Shown: in pieces, positions 34,886 to 47,159 of the stretch
Layout: each line of letters begins with the position of its first letter
How positions within the stretch are numbered: position 1 is the stretch's first letter
Assembly: GCA_028023455.1 (NCBI GenBank)
Contig: JAQFVV010006730.1
Span: 351,070 to 415,069 of the forward strand
Reading direction: 5' to 3'
DNA: 64,000 nt
DNA from: Epiperipatus broadwayi
Taxonomy: Eukaryota; Onychophora; Udeonychophora; Euonychophora; Peripatidae
Program-made: the position numbers and the translations under genes
Notes under the pieces: generated by a model
The model's database searches: none
What the model saw: only the letters and a program-made list of their open reading frames with translations
Told to the model about the DNA's origin: nothing

Positions 34886-37800
34886 TGAAATGGTAAATCT
34901 GATTCAGATTTGCCGTTTCACGGTCTGACCCACCTAATTATTTATTTACTAACATTTTCTTTTTTTTATTATTCTAAAAAAAAAAAACATTTTTTTAAAC
35001 ATTTTTAACTATCCTGAATAAATCCTATAATTTATTTTGGATCATAATTGTACTAATACTTATTCTATTTTATTATTAAAAGAAACAAATTCAAATAATT
35101 AACTTTGAATTTTTTATATATATTTTAGATATACTGTATATGTTTAAAATGCTTTATTTTTAGTTCAAGAATTCAAGATGGCCTTTGTGAAAAGATTTGT
35201 ACCTCGATAAGAAGTTTAAAATAAATGTTTAAATTAAAAGCATTGATAAATTACCAAAATCCATTCACTGTGGAATCTCTATTCATTAATTAGCAGAGAT
35301 TCTACATTGTTATCTAAAGTTAAAACCTAACATAAAATTAAATTGAAATATATTGATCCTTATCGAGTTACAAACTTTCTAAAATTAGAATAAAAGAATA
35401 AGTTCTTTTGTTTCTAAAAGATCACCTGAGGTAGCAGGAAGTAATAAATAGAGACCAGACAGAGAGTGACCAGAACTAGACAGAGAACAGACAGAATTGT
35501 AGAAAGCATGTTATGATGATCGAGGAGTAAAACAGGGTAATCGCTGTCCGTTCCCTCCTGAGACACAAAATCTTCCGTTATGCTGCTGCCAGAACATGCC
35601 ATAAGCCATCAATGTTCACCCGAAGATATCATCCCGGGGAGCACCAAGGTAGTCATCCAGATTTGACCAAAGTATTATTAGAATGTAAATATAATTTCGT
35701 AAAGCTTTAAAATGTCAAAAGTTAATGTTTATTAAGGATCTTTTTTTTTAACTGTTTTTTAACCTGTTCTTTTAAATTATTTATAATGTTTTCCTTTTTG
35801 ATAAACTCAAGCTCACAATAATTTTCTAATATTTTTAATTGAATATGAATTTGTTTGTTTTATATTAATTTTAGCGTGAGATTATTTCATGCTTTGATTT
35901 TTTTTGTATTTTGACAAGCTTCACTCATGGGGGGAAGGGGGGCTCAGAGTAATTTGCTAAGAATGCAAATTATGTTTTATTAGAGGGAGTTCGGGAAAGA
36001 ACGATTTGATTTTAAAAGTAAAGTAAGTTGATTTATTTTCACGAGGGAGGTTGTGTCGAATGAATATATATATTTCAAAATAAACATGCCGTAATTTCTG
36101 TAAACAGTTTTATTATAGATTTCCCAGAATGGGATTCTATAATTTTATATTTCTGTAATTCAAAATAGAATAAAATATGCTATAGATTTTTGACCTAGCA
36201 ACAGCGCTGCTGGATAGCGTCAGTTAATTATCATGCATTTTTTTAAGTTAGGAAAGAGGGAAAGGGGGATTTTTTCGAGAATTAAATTCCCTTATTTCTA
36301 TAAGTATGTTTTTTTTTGTATGTTAAATATTTATATAAAGTAGTTGTTTACGCAGGTTGTTCTCTATGCAGTATTAGATCATTTTAAGGCTATTTAATTA
36401 TAATTCGTTCCTATTTAATAATTATAAGATCTCGGGTTAATAAAGAATGCTTGGAGTCTCATGAACAGACCAAAAACGGTCATAGATTTTGTGATTTGGA
36501 GTTAGCTTCCGTTTTTCGCATACGCCTGTGAAACGCGTGTTTGAGATAGAGTTGGTTTGTCAGCAGAATTCGTAGAGGCAAATATGAGGACTCTCTGTAA
36601 TTCCTATCTCCTATCGATACATGGACACGACATGTGGACATATCGATTTTCCTTTTATTCTTCGTTGGAATAGACATACGAGTGTCCATAATCCGGCTCG
36701 TATTTTCTTACTTACGTTTCTTCTCTCCATTTTGCATTTGTATATTTATTAACCCGACATTATGTTGCGTTTATTTTGCCTATCTAATACGTAAGCCATA
36801 GGGAAATGATTCTACTGAAAGGATCTTCGACCTGAGTAATCGACTCTTTTGTTCGCTTGCATAATTAGTGAAATTCGTTTGGTTTTGGCTAATTCATGGT
36901 ATATTTCATTATAGGTATGATTTTAGTTGTAAGTCCAACTAAAGTGACATGTTTGCTTTGATAATTAACTGATAGATGTTTTTATTATAATCGCTTACAG
37001 TTTTAAAGTTATTTATAAGCTATGCCAACAAGGTCCACTAATGTCATAAAACATTAGTTGTGGATAATCCAAATTATTAATTTTATAAAAATAAATAAAA
37101 ATCATTTTTTTTATATATATGTTAATGGAGTAAGACGTCAAATTAGCCTTACTACAATCATCTATTTAATTAATACCTTTTTCAATGGAAATGTTTTTAA
37201 AGTCATTCTTATATATGTGCATTAGGCAGATGTTTAAACCTATTGCTGTATTATAAGCTTGTAATAAATGTGCACGGGGGATTTTGAAATCCGTGGTCAT
37301 TTAATTATGAAATAATTTTGCTATTTTTTTAAAAAAAGAGAATAAATGTAAACACAATGAAAGATGTATAAACTTCACAAAATAAATTGCACAAAGTCAA
37401 TAACGTCAATGCTGACCGCTAATAAAAATAAATTCGTCAGGAACTCATATAATTATGAAGTTAATTTAAAAATTGTATTTTTGTTTTTTTTGAGCTTGAG
37501 TTTTAACTAATGTAGAATGCCCAATGATTTTAAATATATGTATATAACTAAAACAAACTTCCAGTGTTCTCTAATCATTTTGTTTACTTTTATTTTAAAT
37601 AAATTTTGATTTTTAAACATACATATCAACCAATCACCCAAGTTCTCATTTAAATGTAATAAAATCGAATCTCATGCTTTAAGACCCAGCTGCCGGCACT
37701 GTGAAAATAAAGGAATTCGATTGTCTTGTCGAGAAAGGCCATTGATTAGATCTTTGACCTGGGGATATAGGTAAATAGGGCAGAATTCACGATGTACCTG

Positions 37801-37889
37801 ATTTATCTATCTTGTACATGGTCGGACTCTAGGTACTTTACCTGTATTCAGGGGTTTGTTGGATCGATGTGTGTTTATCGACCGGTACA
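34886..37889 (+). repeat. Element 3 5' LTR (3004 bp)
   Basis: Matches 47160-50170 from TG to CA. It contains an antisense ORF for a small membrane protein (35414-35602) that is also open in the other LTR. Confidence 0.92.
35414..35602 (-). CDS. Antisense LTR ORF: small single-pass membrane protein exon
   Basis: 62 codons starting MACSGSSITEDF, then an acidic stretch and one strong hydrophobic helix (residues about 32-56, MLSTILSVLCLVLVTLCLVS and onward). The coding sequence reaches CCTCAG followed by GTGATC, a plausible splice donor, so it may be an exon whose frame closes four codons later if unspliced. The 3' LTR keeps the same frame with five amino-acid changes in the shared part. I do not recognise the protein; N-terminal anchors of microsomal enzymes look similar, which is only a resemblance. 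It lies on the P450 strand. Confidence 0.4.
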   Translation of the reverse strand: MACSGSSITEDFVSQEGTDSDYPVLLLDHHNMLSTILSVLCLVLVTLCLVSIYYFLLPQVIF

Positions 37890-39138
37890 TCATATTTTTT
37901 TTTCCGGGTTTTTGGACACCATCGTGGTGCTATTAGATATTCCCACACCCTGTATAATGTTAAGCATATATATATATAAGGTTTTTTTTGGAATTACACT
38001 AAATAACAAATATATGTAAGATTTTTTTTTCCCAAGTTTGTATGATGTTTTGCACACACTGCAAAACTCTGAATAATGTTTGATGTATATAATGTGTTTT
38101 TTTTGTTATGCTTTTTGACACAGTAATGAATAATGTAAAAAAAAAAAAAGTTTTTTTTTCCTGAGTTGTGATGCTCAAAAATGGTGGGGATTTTAGATAA
38201 ATACCTACACCATGATGAATATGTTGATAAAATGAAATGTGTGAAATACACATGTATTTTTTTTAGCTGTATTTTGTGGTAGAGAATAAGAATAATGGGT
38301 CCACAAATAGCTGGTACCCAAAAATTAAAAGTGTTATATGTACACAGACTCAAAATAGAAAGGAAAATATATGAGATTTTTTTTCTATCTGTGATTTTTC
38401 TTCATGTGTAAAATGTAAAAGAAAAATAAACTAAATACTGTATGTTTTGGTATATAAATAAATCTTCAGTCTGTAAAATATTGTGATATAAAAAAATAAC
38501 TAAATCAAAATTGTGTAATAGCAACAAATGTTTGTTAATAGCGACTTGGGTGAATAAATTGTTAATAATAAAGCATATATATAATCTATTGGCTGGCGCC
38601 CAGACAAAAAAATTTGCCAATAGTTTAATTCAGTATTTTCAAACACAAAATAGTGTTATTTAAGATTCGAACCTAGAAGAATGAAATGGTTAAAGAGTCA
38701 GTAACAACTTAAATGTATTAGTAACAACTTAAATGTAAATTAAATCATGTAAACCAATTGTTCTCAACTAAGTGATGTATGATCAATGTCAAATCTGTCC
38801 AGGCACAGGAAAGCAACCAGAGGTAAAAAGAATACATTTATTTTTTCACATAGGAAAATAGTTAAGTTTTTGCTAAAAAAATTTTTTTTTGCTGAGTGGC
38901 AAATAAAATTTTAACTAAAGGCAGTAAACAGAGCAGGTAGTTAGTAGGATGGGAGATGTTTTAGGAGGGAAGGGTGGTGTAACCCATTAAAGTCAAATAA
39001 ATATATAGTGTTTTGTTTATCCCACAATAAATTAAGAGAAAAAAGCAGTCTTAGAATAAAATTTCAAATTTTTTTAAGTGAATTATACAAAAAAAAAATA
39101 ATATATTTTTTTTAAAATAAGAAGATTTTCTGTTTTAG
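37890..39138 (+). other. Element 3 leader with T-rich tandem repeats
   Basis: Four or so degenerate units of roughly 120 bp, each beginning with a T8-T10 run, then CCGGGTTT, CCCAAGTTT or CCTGAGTT, and ending near TATAATGTT. A clear PBS is not adjacent to the LTR; TGGACACCATCGTGGTGC about 22 nt in is the best candidate, unassigned to a tRNA. The reading frames in this stretch are translations of the repeats. Confidence 0.5.
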
Positions 39139-39798
39139 ATGGGTTCCACAAAAGAGGAGCAGATAGAGGAACAACAGAAAAATGCAGAACAGAGGTTGAT
39201 GTCTGAGATGATGTCCATAATGATGGAAAACTTCAAGATGGTGATGAATGATTTTAGAACAACAATTATGTCTGAAATCAAGAAAGGGCTGTAAAAGCAT
39301 CTACAAGCAGTAGAAAAAAGAATCCAGAGAGTAGAAGAATGCCAGATGGAAAGGAAACTGGATTTAATACAAGAATCAATCAACAAAAACACAATAGTGA
39401 AGACAGAAATGGAAAATATCACTCATGATGAACCAGCAAAAATTCAGACATTAAATGATGATGACCAAAGCCAAGATCAAATACCCATAAAAGAAATAGA
39501 AGCAGATAAGACTGACAGTGAGGTTCAAATCCAGTCAAATAGCTCACTGGAACCATTGGTGATATCCCGACTGATTCATGTCCATTTGTGCCAAGTTGAT
39601 ATGGTAGGTCTTAAAGCACAAAAACCGAGTAAGGAAATCAAGAGAAGATTAAAAAAATTCTTCTCGCTTTTCCATGTCCCCTACAAGATTAAAAGAAAAG
39701 GTCAAGATAAGGCTGTTTTATTAAGAGAACAAGGAAATGAAGGAAATGTTAATGACAAGCATTTAAAGCAATATGTCCCACCAGATCCAGGAAGATAG
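39139..39798 (+). pseudogene. gag: Element 3 gag-like ORF with one in-frame stop and a GPY/F-like tail
   Basis: Frame 39139-39798 is continuous except for TAA at 39292-39294. The N-terminal 90 residues are Glu/Lys/Met/Gln-rich coiled coil (KEEQIEEQQKNAEQRL). The C-terminal part (FSLFHVPYKIKRKGQDKAVL, then EGNVNDKHLKQY) aligns with the integrase C-terminal GPY/F module of element 1 (YNIYEGPFMLKERKGENAFV, then GTYNVRSLKP). So the ORF joins a Gag N-terminus directly to an integrase tail. Enzymes are absent. The alignment is by eye and moderate. Confidence 0.55.
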
Positions 39799-40037
39799 CA
39801 CAAAGTACTTAATCTAGATGGATATTTTTAGTAAACAACAGGAATTTATAACTGGACTAAGAAATGAGAAAGAATTTTGCTTGTATATAGAGTTTAGAAG
39901 AAATGCCTAATTCAAACAAATAGGACATTTCAGATTGTAACCAAAGAGTAGGTAGTGTGAGAAATAGCTGTTTGGGACTCTGTGACCTGGAAAGTTTTAG
40001 AAATTTTGTGTATTTGTTAAAATATATATATATTTAT
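39799..40037 (+). other. Element 3 non-coding segment up to the element 2 insertion
   Basis: No gene. Ends in GTTAAAATATATATATATT, the (AT)n target of element 2. Confidence 0.6.
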
Positions 40038-41298
40038 TGGTATATATTGTTTAAATCAACATGGAAAGATCTTGATATGGAATAGAAATGCATGGCTTTA
40101 AAATCAAACGCCGAGGAATTCAATTTCGTCATGGGAATTGTTAATGCTTAGAATGTTCAACATGACTTAATATACATGAAGAAAAGAAAGACATTATCTG
40201 CTAAGAATACAGAAGCTGCTCTTGAAAATTTAACTTGCTATTGTTTTAAGGAATTCCAAAATTTCATTATGTTTTATGTTTCAAATTTTTTTTTTTAAAT
40301 GTATACTGAGAGTTGGGTTGTGAATTTTTCTCACCCTTTTATTTCAAGTGTAGCAAACATTTTTTTTTTTAAAAAAAGAACCCATTTGTTTAGATTTTTA
40401 TAGGGTGAGAGAGATGCACAACTCAAACTATACATCAATATATTATATATGTTTGTAAATAAAATATCGTAATTGAAGGTTTAAATTAAACTGGACAATG
40501 ACTGAAACAAAAGGCAAGATTTTAAATATTTACATTTATTAGACAATTAATACATTAAAATCAAACTAATTAATAAGTAAATATATATAACATTTTCTTG
40601 TTTAAATGAATAACTGTTTATGAATGAACTATACAAAACACAAATTAGCAATTCATGGACATAACCTTGAGGTACATTTAAAGGACATAAACAAAATGAT
40701 AATCGTACATTAGTAATATAATTTTATATTTAAAATAATTAATACATTATTGTAAATTATGCACTAAATATTATAATACTTATTTCAACCCATATTTTAA
40801 TATTTAAATTACAGCTAGTCTTATTGTTGTAGAGATAAATTAATATTTTATAATAATCATGTATATATTCTGTTGATTTATAAATATTATAACTTTAAGC
40901 ATGATCTGTTAATAAATATTTGTTGTTTGAAGTTAAAACCTTTGTTTCTCTGGTCTCTAGATTGTCAAGCATCATTCATACTTCACTCACCAGAATAGCT
41001 ATTATACATGCATACAGATTTTTAATTTATTATTAGCAATAGCCATTAAGGATCTATATAGATGTCACATTATTGCCATCCTATTTAATTCCATCCTTGA
41101 GCAGAGTTAAAGGCAAATGTCTACACTGAGTTAGAACCCTGAGTAGTAATAGGACCTGTAAGTAGAGAAGGCTCTGGGTGTACTATCATAAAAGGGTTTT
41201 ACAGTTCGTTACATATTTTGGCAACCCAAACATTTGGGGCATCAATTAATTAAATATCTCACCCTGTAGACTCCCGGTACATTTTACGGTCCGTTACA
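40038..41298 (+). repeat. Element 2 5' LTR (1261 bp)
   Basis: Matches 45860-47118. It includes, 90 bases before its end, a copy of the LTR-end/PBS-like motif GTTACATATTTTGGC (41208-41222). No ORF. Confidence 0.9.
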
Positions 41299-41640
41299 TA
41301 TTTTGGCGCACAACGTTTTGGGCCTGAAAATGTAAGTTCACCACAGATACAAACTACATACTGTTACATTTTTGACACCATCAACAGTGAAGCCTGTACA
41401 CTGGCATATATAGACTTAATGAAAGTTGATTATCATGTCGCATTCATAATAGCCAATTATTAAATTTATTCTAGTTGGTAGTCTGTTACATTTTTGGCAT
41501 GCATTATGGTAAGCTTGAATACTTAGATTCACTGCATGTGAAAAGTTTTGTCTATTATATTTTGATACACAATGTGTTGAGCTTTAAAGAGTTGGGTCTA
41601 TCATATGTTACTGTATATTTTTAGTGTGACATAAATTGAA
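41208..41640 (+). repeat. Reiterated LTR-end plus PBS-like motif
   Basis: GTTACATATTTTGGC at 41208 (within the LTR) and 41293 (spanning the LTR end); decayed forms GTTACATTTTTGACACC at 41363 and GTTACATTTTTGGC at 41485, with weaker traces near 41551 and 41610. The 41304 copy, TGGCGCACAACGTTTTGGGC, is the functional PBS candidate, five nt after the LTR and again lysine-tRNA-like. Confidence 0.6.
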
Positions 41641-42064
41641 TTTATGAGAAATTGTCCATAATTTCAGTATAACCTGATTTATCATATTTTAGTTAGTCAG
41701 TTAATAAACTATAAATTACATAACCCTATGGATTAAATGGTGTGGCAACTTAGTGGTATAGTTAATTTAGTCAATAAACAATAAGTTTAAATAACTCTGA
41801 GTGAAGGTATGAATTGATAAATAGAGGCCAAAACTAAATAGATGATCAAGAATCTAATAAGGGTAGGCAAGTGAAGCAGATAAGGGAAAAATATATAAAA
41901 CCAGCATTAATACCAATGATATGTAAAATACTTAAGGTAACCAAAATCACATGAGATGACACAAGTTGGTAGAAGATCCTATGACATATTATAGAATATT
42001 ATATAAAAAGAAATAATTTTGCCATAGAGTAGATATTTTAAAGAAAAGTGTTAGTTTATTTTGT

Positions 42065-43116
42065 ATGTTTCTCAGAAGTGGGAGATATTTGTCAAGTATG
42101 AGTAAGGAATTATATGTAAAGCCGCCACAGGATGTTAGTGGCAATGAAGCTGAGCATGATCCTAATATGGAACAAGTAGGATCAGTAGACATGAATATGT
42201 CTGGGGGGTCAATGGTTGGAGCTGAGCATTCTTTCTCAATGCAAGAGGAAAAACAAATGATATCTCAAATTCAAGGAGACTCTAATGAACAGTCTGCTCA
42301 ATCACCTGGAATTGACTAACACAGGTTACAGAAAATAGTGGAGCCATGATGCAGATGCTCCAAACATTATTGGATCGAATGGATAATATGGCAATCAAGG
42401 CTGATATGAGCAATATGAGTGGTCGGGTGGATGACATGGATGGTCGGATGGATGCCATGCAAGCTGATATGAGTGGTCGGATGGATAGCATAAGTGGTCA
42501 GATAGATATAGTCAAGGCTGACATGAATGGTCAGATGGATAGCATGAGTGGTCAGATAGATACAATCAAGGCTGAAATAAGCAACATGGTAACTAAGGCT
42601 GATATTGACAAATTGGATGAGGAGGTTAAGAAAAGAATTAGTGGCATTGAAATGAAAGTTTCTACAGCCATGGAGCAGTTATCTTCAGAGATGAATGAAG
42701 TGCATAACAGTAGTACGGAATTAAAGCGAAATGTAGAAGAGATGAGAATAAATATAGATGAAGTGAACTTGCAGTGTCAAGAGCAGTATACTGAATTTAA
42801 GGAAAGTATTACCACTCAAATTGAGAATAAAGTTAAGGAAGTTCACCAAGTCCAGGAATCCACTAAGATAGAGGATATAAAGTTTACTATGGTAACTAAA
42901 ACTGATATTGATGATTTGGAGATCCAAATAAATAGTAATTTGGAAGCAAAGATAATGTGTATAAAAGAAAATATAGATAGGATAGAATCTAAAACTTATG
43001 ATATTAATAATAGAATAGATAGTATGAGCTGTGATATTAATGATATAAAAAAAAATTTTGAATCCAATCGAAGTACTAAATATTCTGTTACTATGGAAAC
43101 TTACTCTTGTACATGA
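42065..43116 (+). pseudogene. gag: Element 2 gag-like coiled-coil protein, one frameshift
   Basis: Two frames (42065-42319 and 42346-43116) join by a one-base shift near 42317. The second, 256 residues, is a long coiled coil built on repeats of the type SGRMDSISGQID and KADMNGQMDSMSGQID, encoded by near-identical DNA repeats of about 54-66 bp at 42400-42590. Composition and position after the leader match the element 1 Gag N-terminus, but no Retrotrans_gag core with WW is seen. No zinc knuckle. Confidence 0.55.
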
Positions 43117-43640
43117 ATGTCCTGCGACATGGACTCAGCAAGTACTTGAAGACAATAGAAAATCATTCCACCAATTTTAAGTTGGAAGGAGCAATCCCAA
43201 AAACATTTTGGAATGATGCTGATTCAATCCTTCCCATGAAGAGTATGAGAATGAATATGTTAGATGATGAAGCAGAACAAGTTAATGTGAGCATCCAATG
43301 TTCAGAACATAAAGTTTGTTCTAAATACAAGCTCCATGAACATAGTAGCAAAATCCAAGAAAGGCTATTATATGCTCAAAGGCTTTTCACAAAAGAAAAT
43401 TGTCCCATTATTGAAGCCAACTTTGAAAGGACAAATGAAGTCGATACACTTGTTCATCTTGAATGTGTATTATGGCACAACAAGTCTCTTCATAATCAGG
43501 AAGATGACCAAGTCATAGACAGTTGCCAGATGTTACTGGAGTCAACTATACTCCCTACAAAAAAACAGAAAGGTCCCAGGTTCCATAAGCTTTGCAACAC
43601 TTATGAAGGTCCCTTCACATTTATTGAATACGTGAATTAA
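43107..43640 (+). pseudogene. Unassigned ORF ending in a GPF-type integrase tail fragment
   Basis: 177 codons in a third frame. The body is not recognisable. The end, FHKLCNTYEGPFTFIEYVN, aligns with FKKFYNIYEGPFML of the element 1 integrase C-terminus. With the ORF at 43774 this gives element 2 two copies of the GPY/F region, one truncated. Probably a rearranged remnant rather than a functional gene. Confidence 0.4.
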
Positions 43641-43773
43641 AGTCCTTAAAAAGAGGAAGGCACAAATTAAGTGACAGACTTCATGATTGCAACCCTGGAA
43701 CATAAAAAAATGGACTTTCTTAATGATTGAACCCTGTAAATAATGTTAAGTGAGTTTATATTTATAAAAAAAA

Positions 43774-44286
43774 ATGTTAAGTTTACTTTTGACTATTAAA
43801 TCTTATAAAAATAATAGGGGGTGGGTGAAGCAGACAGAACGGGTAGTGAATTACATAAATTGGGGTGCAAATGAATCTACTGGATTCGCACCCATCCAAC
43901 TACATTTTAACCAACCTATTCCTTCATTATTTGTGAAATACCAACCTCCAATTGAATGTCATCACTATGACATAGAAACTAAAATTCAAATGGCTCGACA
44001 ACAGTTAATTAATAAATCCAATTTTAGAAATAAGAAGGGAAAGGAAATCAGACATCACTTTAAGATTGGAGACAAGGTTTTTGTGAAAACACATAACCCA
44101 AGTAAACCAATGGATAATGTTTATCATAAATTTTGTCAACAATATGCTGGACCATATGCTATTGTGAAACAAGCTGGCCCAAATGCATTTTGGTTAAATA
44201 TTAATGGAGAGATAAAAGGAACTTATAATGCTCGGATATTAAAGCCATACAGTGGTTGTCAAGAACTTCCATGTACAGAAGCTTAG
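43774..44286 (+). CDS. Element 2 integrase C-terminal domain (GPY/F) without catalytic core
   Basis: 170 codons; homology to element 1 pol begins near residue 18 (WVKQTERVVNYINWGANEST against WVKQLGKVVGYINITQNEST) and runs to the end (GTYNARILKPY against GTYNVRSLKPM). It includes KIGDKVFVKTHNP and the GPY motif. It corresponds to the last 140 or so residues of integrase; the Asp-Asp-Glu core and everything before it are deleted. The ATG follows a poly-A run and may not be the real start. The frame is fully open, notable beside a broken gag. Confidence 0.75.
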   Translation: MLSLLLTIKSYKNNRGWVKQTERVVNYINWGANESTGFAPIQLHFNQPIPSLFVKYQPPIECHHYDIETKIQMARQQLINKSNFRNKKGKEIRHHFKIGDKVFVKTHNPSKPMDNVYHKFCQQYAGPYAIVKQAGPNAFWLNINGEIKGTYNARILKPYSGCQELPCTEA

Positions 44287-45859
44287 TTATTTGTAAACAG
44301 ATGACCATGATTAAAGTAGATGAAAGTGAAGTTTATAAAAAAAAATGTAAATGGGTATATGCAAGTGTATTGTAATGAGAAAGACAGCATTGTTCATGAG
44401 TAAATAGCTAGAGTAGGTAAATGTGATGAGGATGCACTCAAATTAATGTTGAAACATTTTATTGAGGTATCTTAGAATTGGCTGAGATGTGGGAATTGAC
44501 CCATAGAATGTGGGAATCCCATATTTTGTTCAGACCTTATAAAAATCCAATAAGACTCCTAGGGAGCAGGATATAGGCTGACAAACCCAAATATGTGCCT
44601 TCTGGAACAAAGACACTTAACCAGTCAAATTCAGAGTATTCAACCGTCATATAGTTAGTAATTCTAGTAAAGATAATAGAAACAATGTTAATGATAACAG
44701 TAATTCAATGTTAAGATGAAAGAGATAAGGATAGGAATCTAACCAAAAATGAGTAATATAAAAAAAAAGCAAATGTATATTGATGAGTAAATTAAAATAA
44801 GTATGACAGCATTAGAACTCTCCCTATTTAAAAAGAATAAAATTATCCAACACAATAACCATCCAAACCTTTGTTTAGGTGCTAAAATTTTGACAATGGT
44901 CTAAATTTTAACCTTCTAAGGATTGGGGAAATGTTAGGTGATGCCCAATTCTTATAAAAAAATAATAATAAGTAAATGATGTTTTAGGATAAAAATGTAT
45001 AAAGATTAAATAGGCAGCCAACTTTTAAAACCTAATTTTTTAGATATTTGGAGACATATACACATATATATACACACAAACATAACCATACATTCATGAA
45101 GGAATGAACACATTTATTTTTTTTTATTAAATGTAAAATAAAATATATACATATATACATGAATGTAGATTTTAAATCATGACGTGACAAAATAGAAAAA
45201 AAAAATTTGACATTAAGTTCTAGTAATCACGTTTCTTTTGTTTAAAAAAGGAAAAAAGAGTAAAGCTTTGTTGATTTTGGGAATGTGGAAAAATATCTAA
45301 GCAACAGATTTTTTTTAGTTGTTGTTGGTTTTTCTTGTTCAAATGAAGTGCATGAAAGTAAAGTTGTAAAGAATATTTTAATTATTATATTAGTTATTAT
45401 GATTTTTTTTCTTTATTAATATTAAACTATTTAATATTTGGAATTTTATTATTGATAAGTACAAAATGTTTTAAAAAGAAAAAAAAAACATTATTTAATT
45501 GATGAACTTTCGTTCGTTCAAATAAATGCTAAGAGCATCATAGTTAATTAACATTGTTAAAAAATATAATTGCTATCAAATGTTTCTTGGATAAAATAAA
45601 ATCAACTAATGATGAAATAGAACTTTATTAACATTATTTTTAAAGTAAAATCTTTATCATGCGTCTCATACATATATAAATAAAACTGCATAGAAATAGC
45701 ATTGGCCTTATATTATAACGTAAGCCTTGGAAAAGGATTCATATTTAATAATTTATATATGTGTGAATAATATCTAACAATGCACTTTTGCTAATTAAGT
45801 GTCGGGGGATTTTTCTATCCTCTTGGTGTCATTGACGTGTGATGGAGGATTATATTTAT
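44287..45859 (+). other. Element 2 3' non-coding region
   Basis: 1.57 kb without a credible ORF between the integrase tail and the 3' LTR. Its last bases contain TGATGGAGGAT, a weak polypurine-tract candidate directly before the LTR. Confidence 0.5.
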
Positions 45860-47118
45860 TGGAATATATTGTTTAAATCAATGTGGAAAGATCTTAATAT
45901 GAAATAGAAATGCATGGCTTTAAAATCAAATGCTGAGGAATTCAATTTCATCATGGGAATTGTTAATGCTTAGAATGTTCAACATGACTTAATATACATG
46001 AAGGAATGAAAGACATTATCTGCTAAGAATACAGAAGCTGCTCTTGAAAATTTAACTTGCTATTGTTTTAAGGAATTCCAAAATTTCATTATGTTTTATG
46101 TTTCAAATATTTTTTTTTAAATGTATACTGAGAGTTGGGTTGTGAATTTTTCTCACCCTTTTATTCAAGTGTAGCAAACATTTTTTTTAAAAAAAGAACC
46201 CATTTGTTTAGATTTTTATAGGGTGAGAGAGATGCACAACTCAAACTATACATCAATATATTATATATGTTTGTAAATAAAATATCGTAATTGAAGGTTT
46301 AAATTAAACTGGACAATGACTGAAACAAAAGGTAAGATTTTAAATATTTACATTTATTAGACAACTAATACATTAAAATCAAACTAATTAATAAGAAAAT
46401 ATATATATAACATTTTCTTGTTTAAATGAATAACTGTTTATGAATGAACTATACAAAACACAAATTAGCAATTCATGGACATAACCTTGAGGTACATTTA
46501 AAGGACATAAACAAAATGATAATCGTACATTAGTAATATAATTTTATATTTAAAATAATTAATACATTATTGTAAATTATGCACTAAATATTATAATTCT
46601 TATTTCAACCCATATTTTAATATTTAAATTACAGCTAGTCTTATTGATGTAGAGATAAATTAATATTTTATAATAATCATGTATATATTCTGTTGATTTA
46701 TAAATATTATAACTTTAAGCATGATCTGTTAATAAATATTTGTTGTTTGAAGTTAAAACCTTTGTTTCTCTGGTCTCTAGATTGTCAAGCATCATTCATA
46801 CTTCACTCACCAGAATAGCTATTATACATGCATACAGATTTTTAATTTATTATTAGCAATAGCCATTAAGGATCTATATAGAGGTCACATTATTGCCATC
46901 CTATTTAATTCCATCCTTGAGCAGAGTTAAAAGCAAATGTTTACACTGAGTTAGAACCCCGAGTAGTAATAGGACCTGTAAGTAGAGAAGGCTCTGGATG
47001 TACTATCCTAAAAGGGTTTAACAGTCCGTTACATATTTTGGCAACCCAAACATTTGGAGCATCAATTAATTAAATATCTCACCCTGTAGACTCCCGGTAC
47101 ATTTTATGGTCCGTTACA
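45860..47118 (+). repeat. Element 2 3' LTR (1259 bp)
   Basis: Direct copy of 40038-41298 with scattered substitutions, concentrated in the first 80 bases. Ends CCGTTACA and is followed by ATATATATGTATAG. Confidence 0.9.
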
Positions 47119-47145
47119 ATATATATGTATAGATATTTTTTTCGT

Positions 47146-47159
47146 GAAATGGGGGAGTG
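47146..47159 (+). promoter_or_regulatory. Element 3 polypurine tract
   Basis: GAAATGGGGGAGTG lies immediately before the TG of the element 3 3' LTR. It fixes the plus orientation of element 3 and shows that element 2 landed only about 40 bases from its 3' LTR. Confidence 0.75.

Larger units (their letters stand above)
40038..47118 (+). mobile_element. Element 2: LTR element with 1.26-kb LTRs, pol internally deleted, nested in element 3
   Basis: Direct repeats 40038-41298 and 45860-47118 share their ends ...CCGTTACA. The start is less certain: the shared sequence begins near 40029, and TGG at 40038 is taken as the first TG. The interior has PBS-like motifs, a broken coiled-coil gag, an unassigned ORF and an integrase C-terminus; protease, RT, RNase H and the integrase core are missing. 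Left flank is (AT)n and right flank ATATATATGTATAG, so joining the flanks rebuilds one (AT)n tract in element 3. Confidence 0.88.

Noticed and set aside
36480-36689. Antisense ORF in the element 3 LTR, longer in the other LTR (48712-49017)
   Set aside because: Ends and frame differ between the LTRs, no recognisable motif; a GTAAGTAAG donor-like site nearby is not enough to call a gene.
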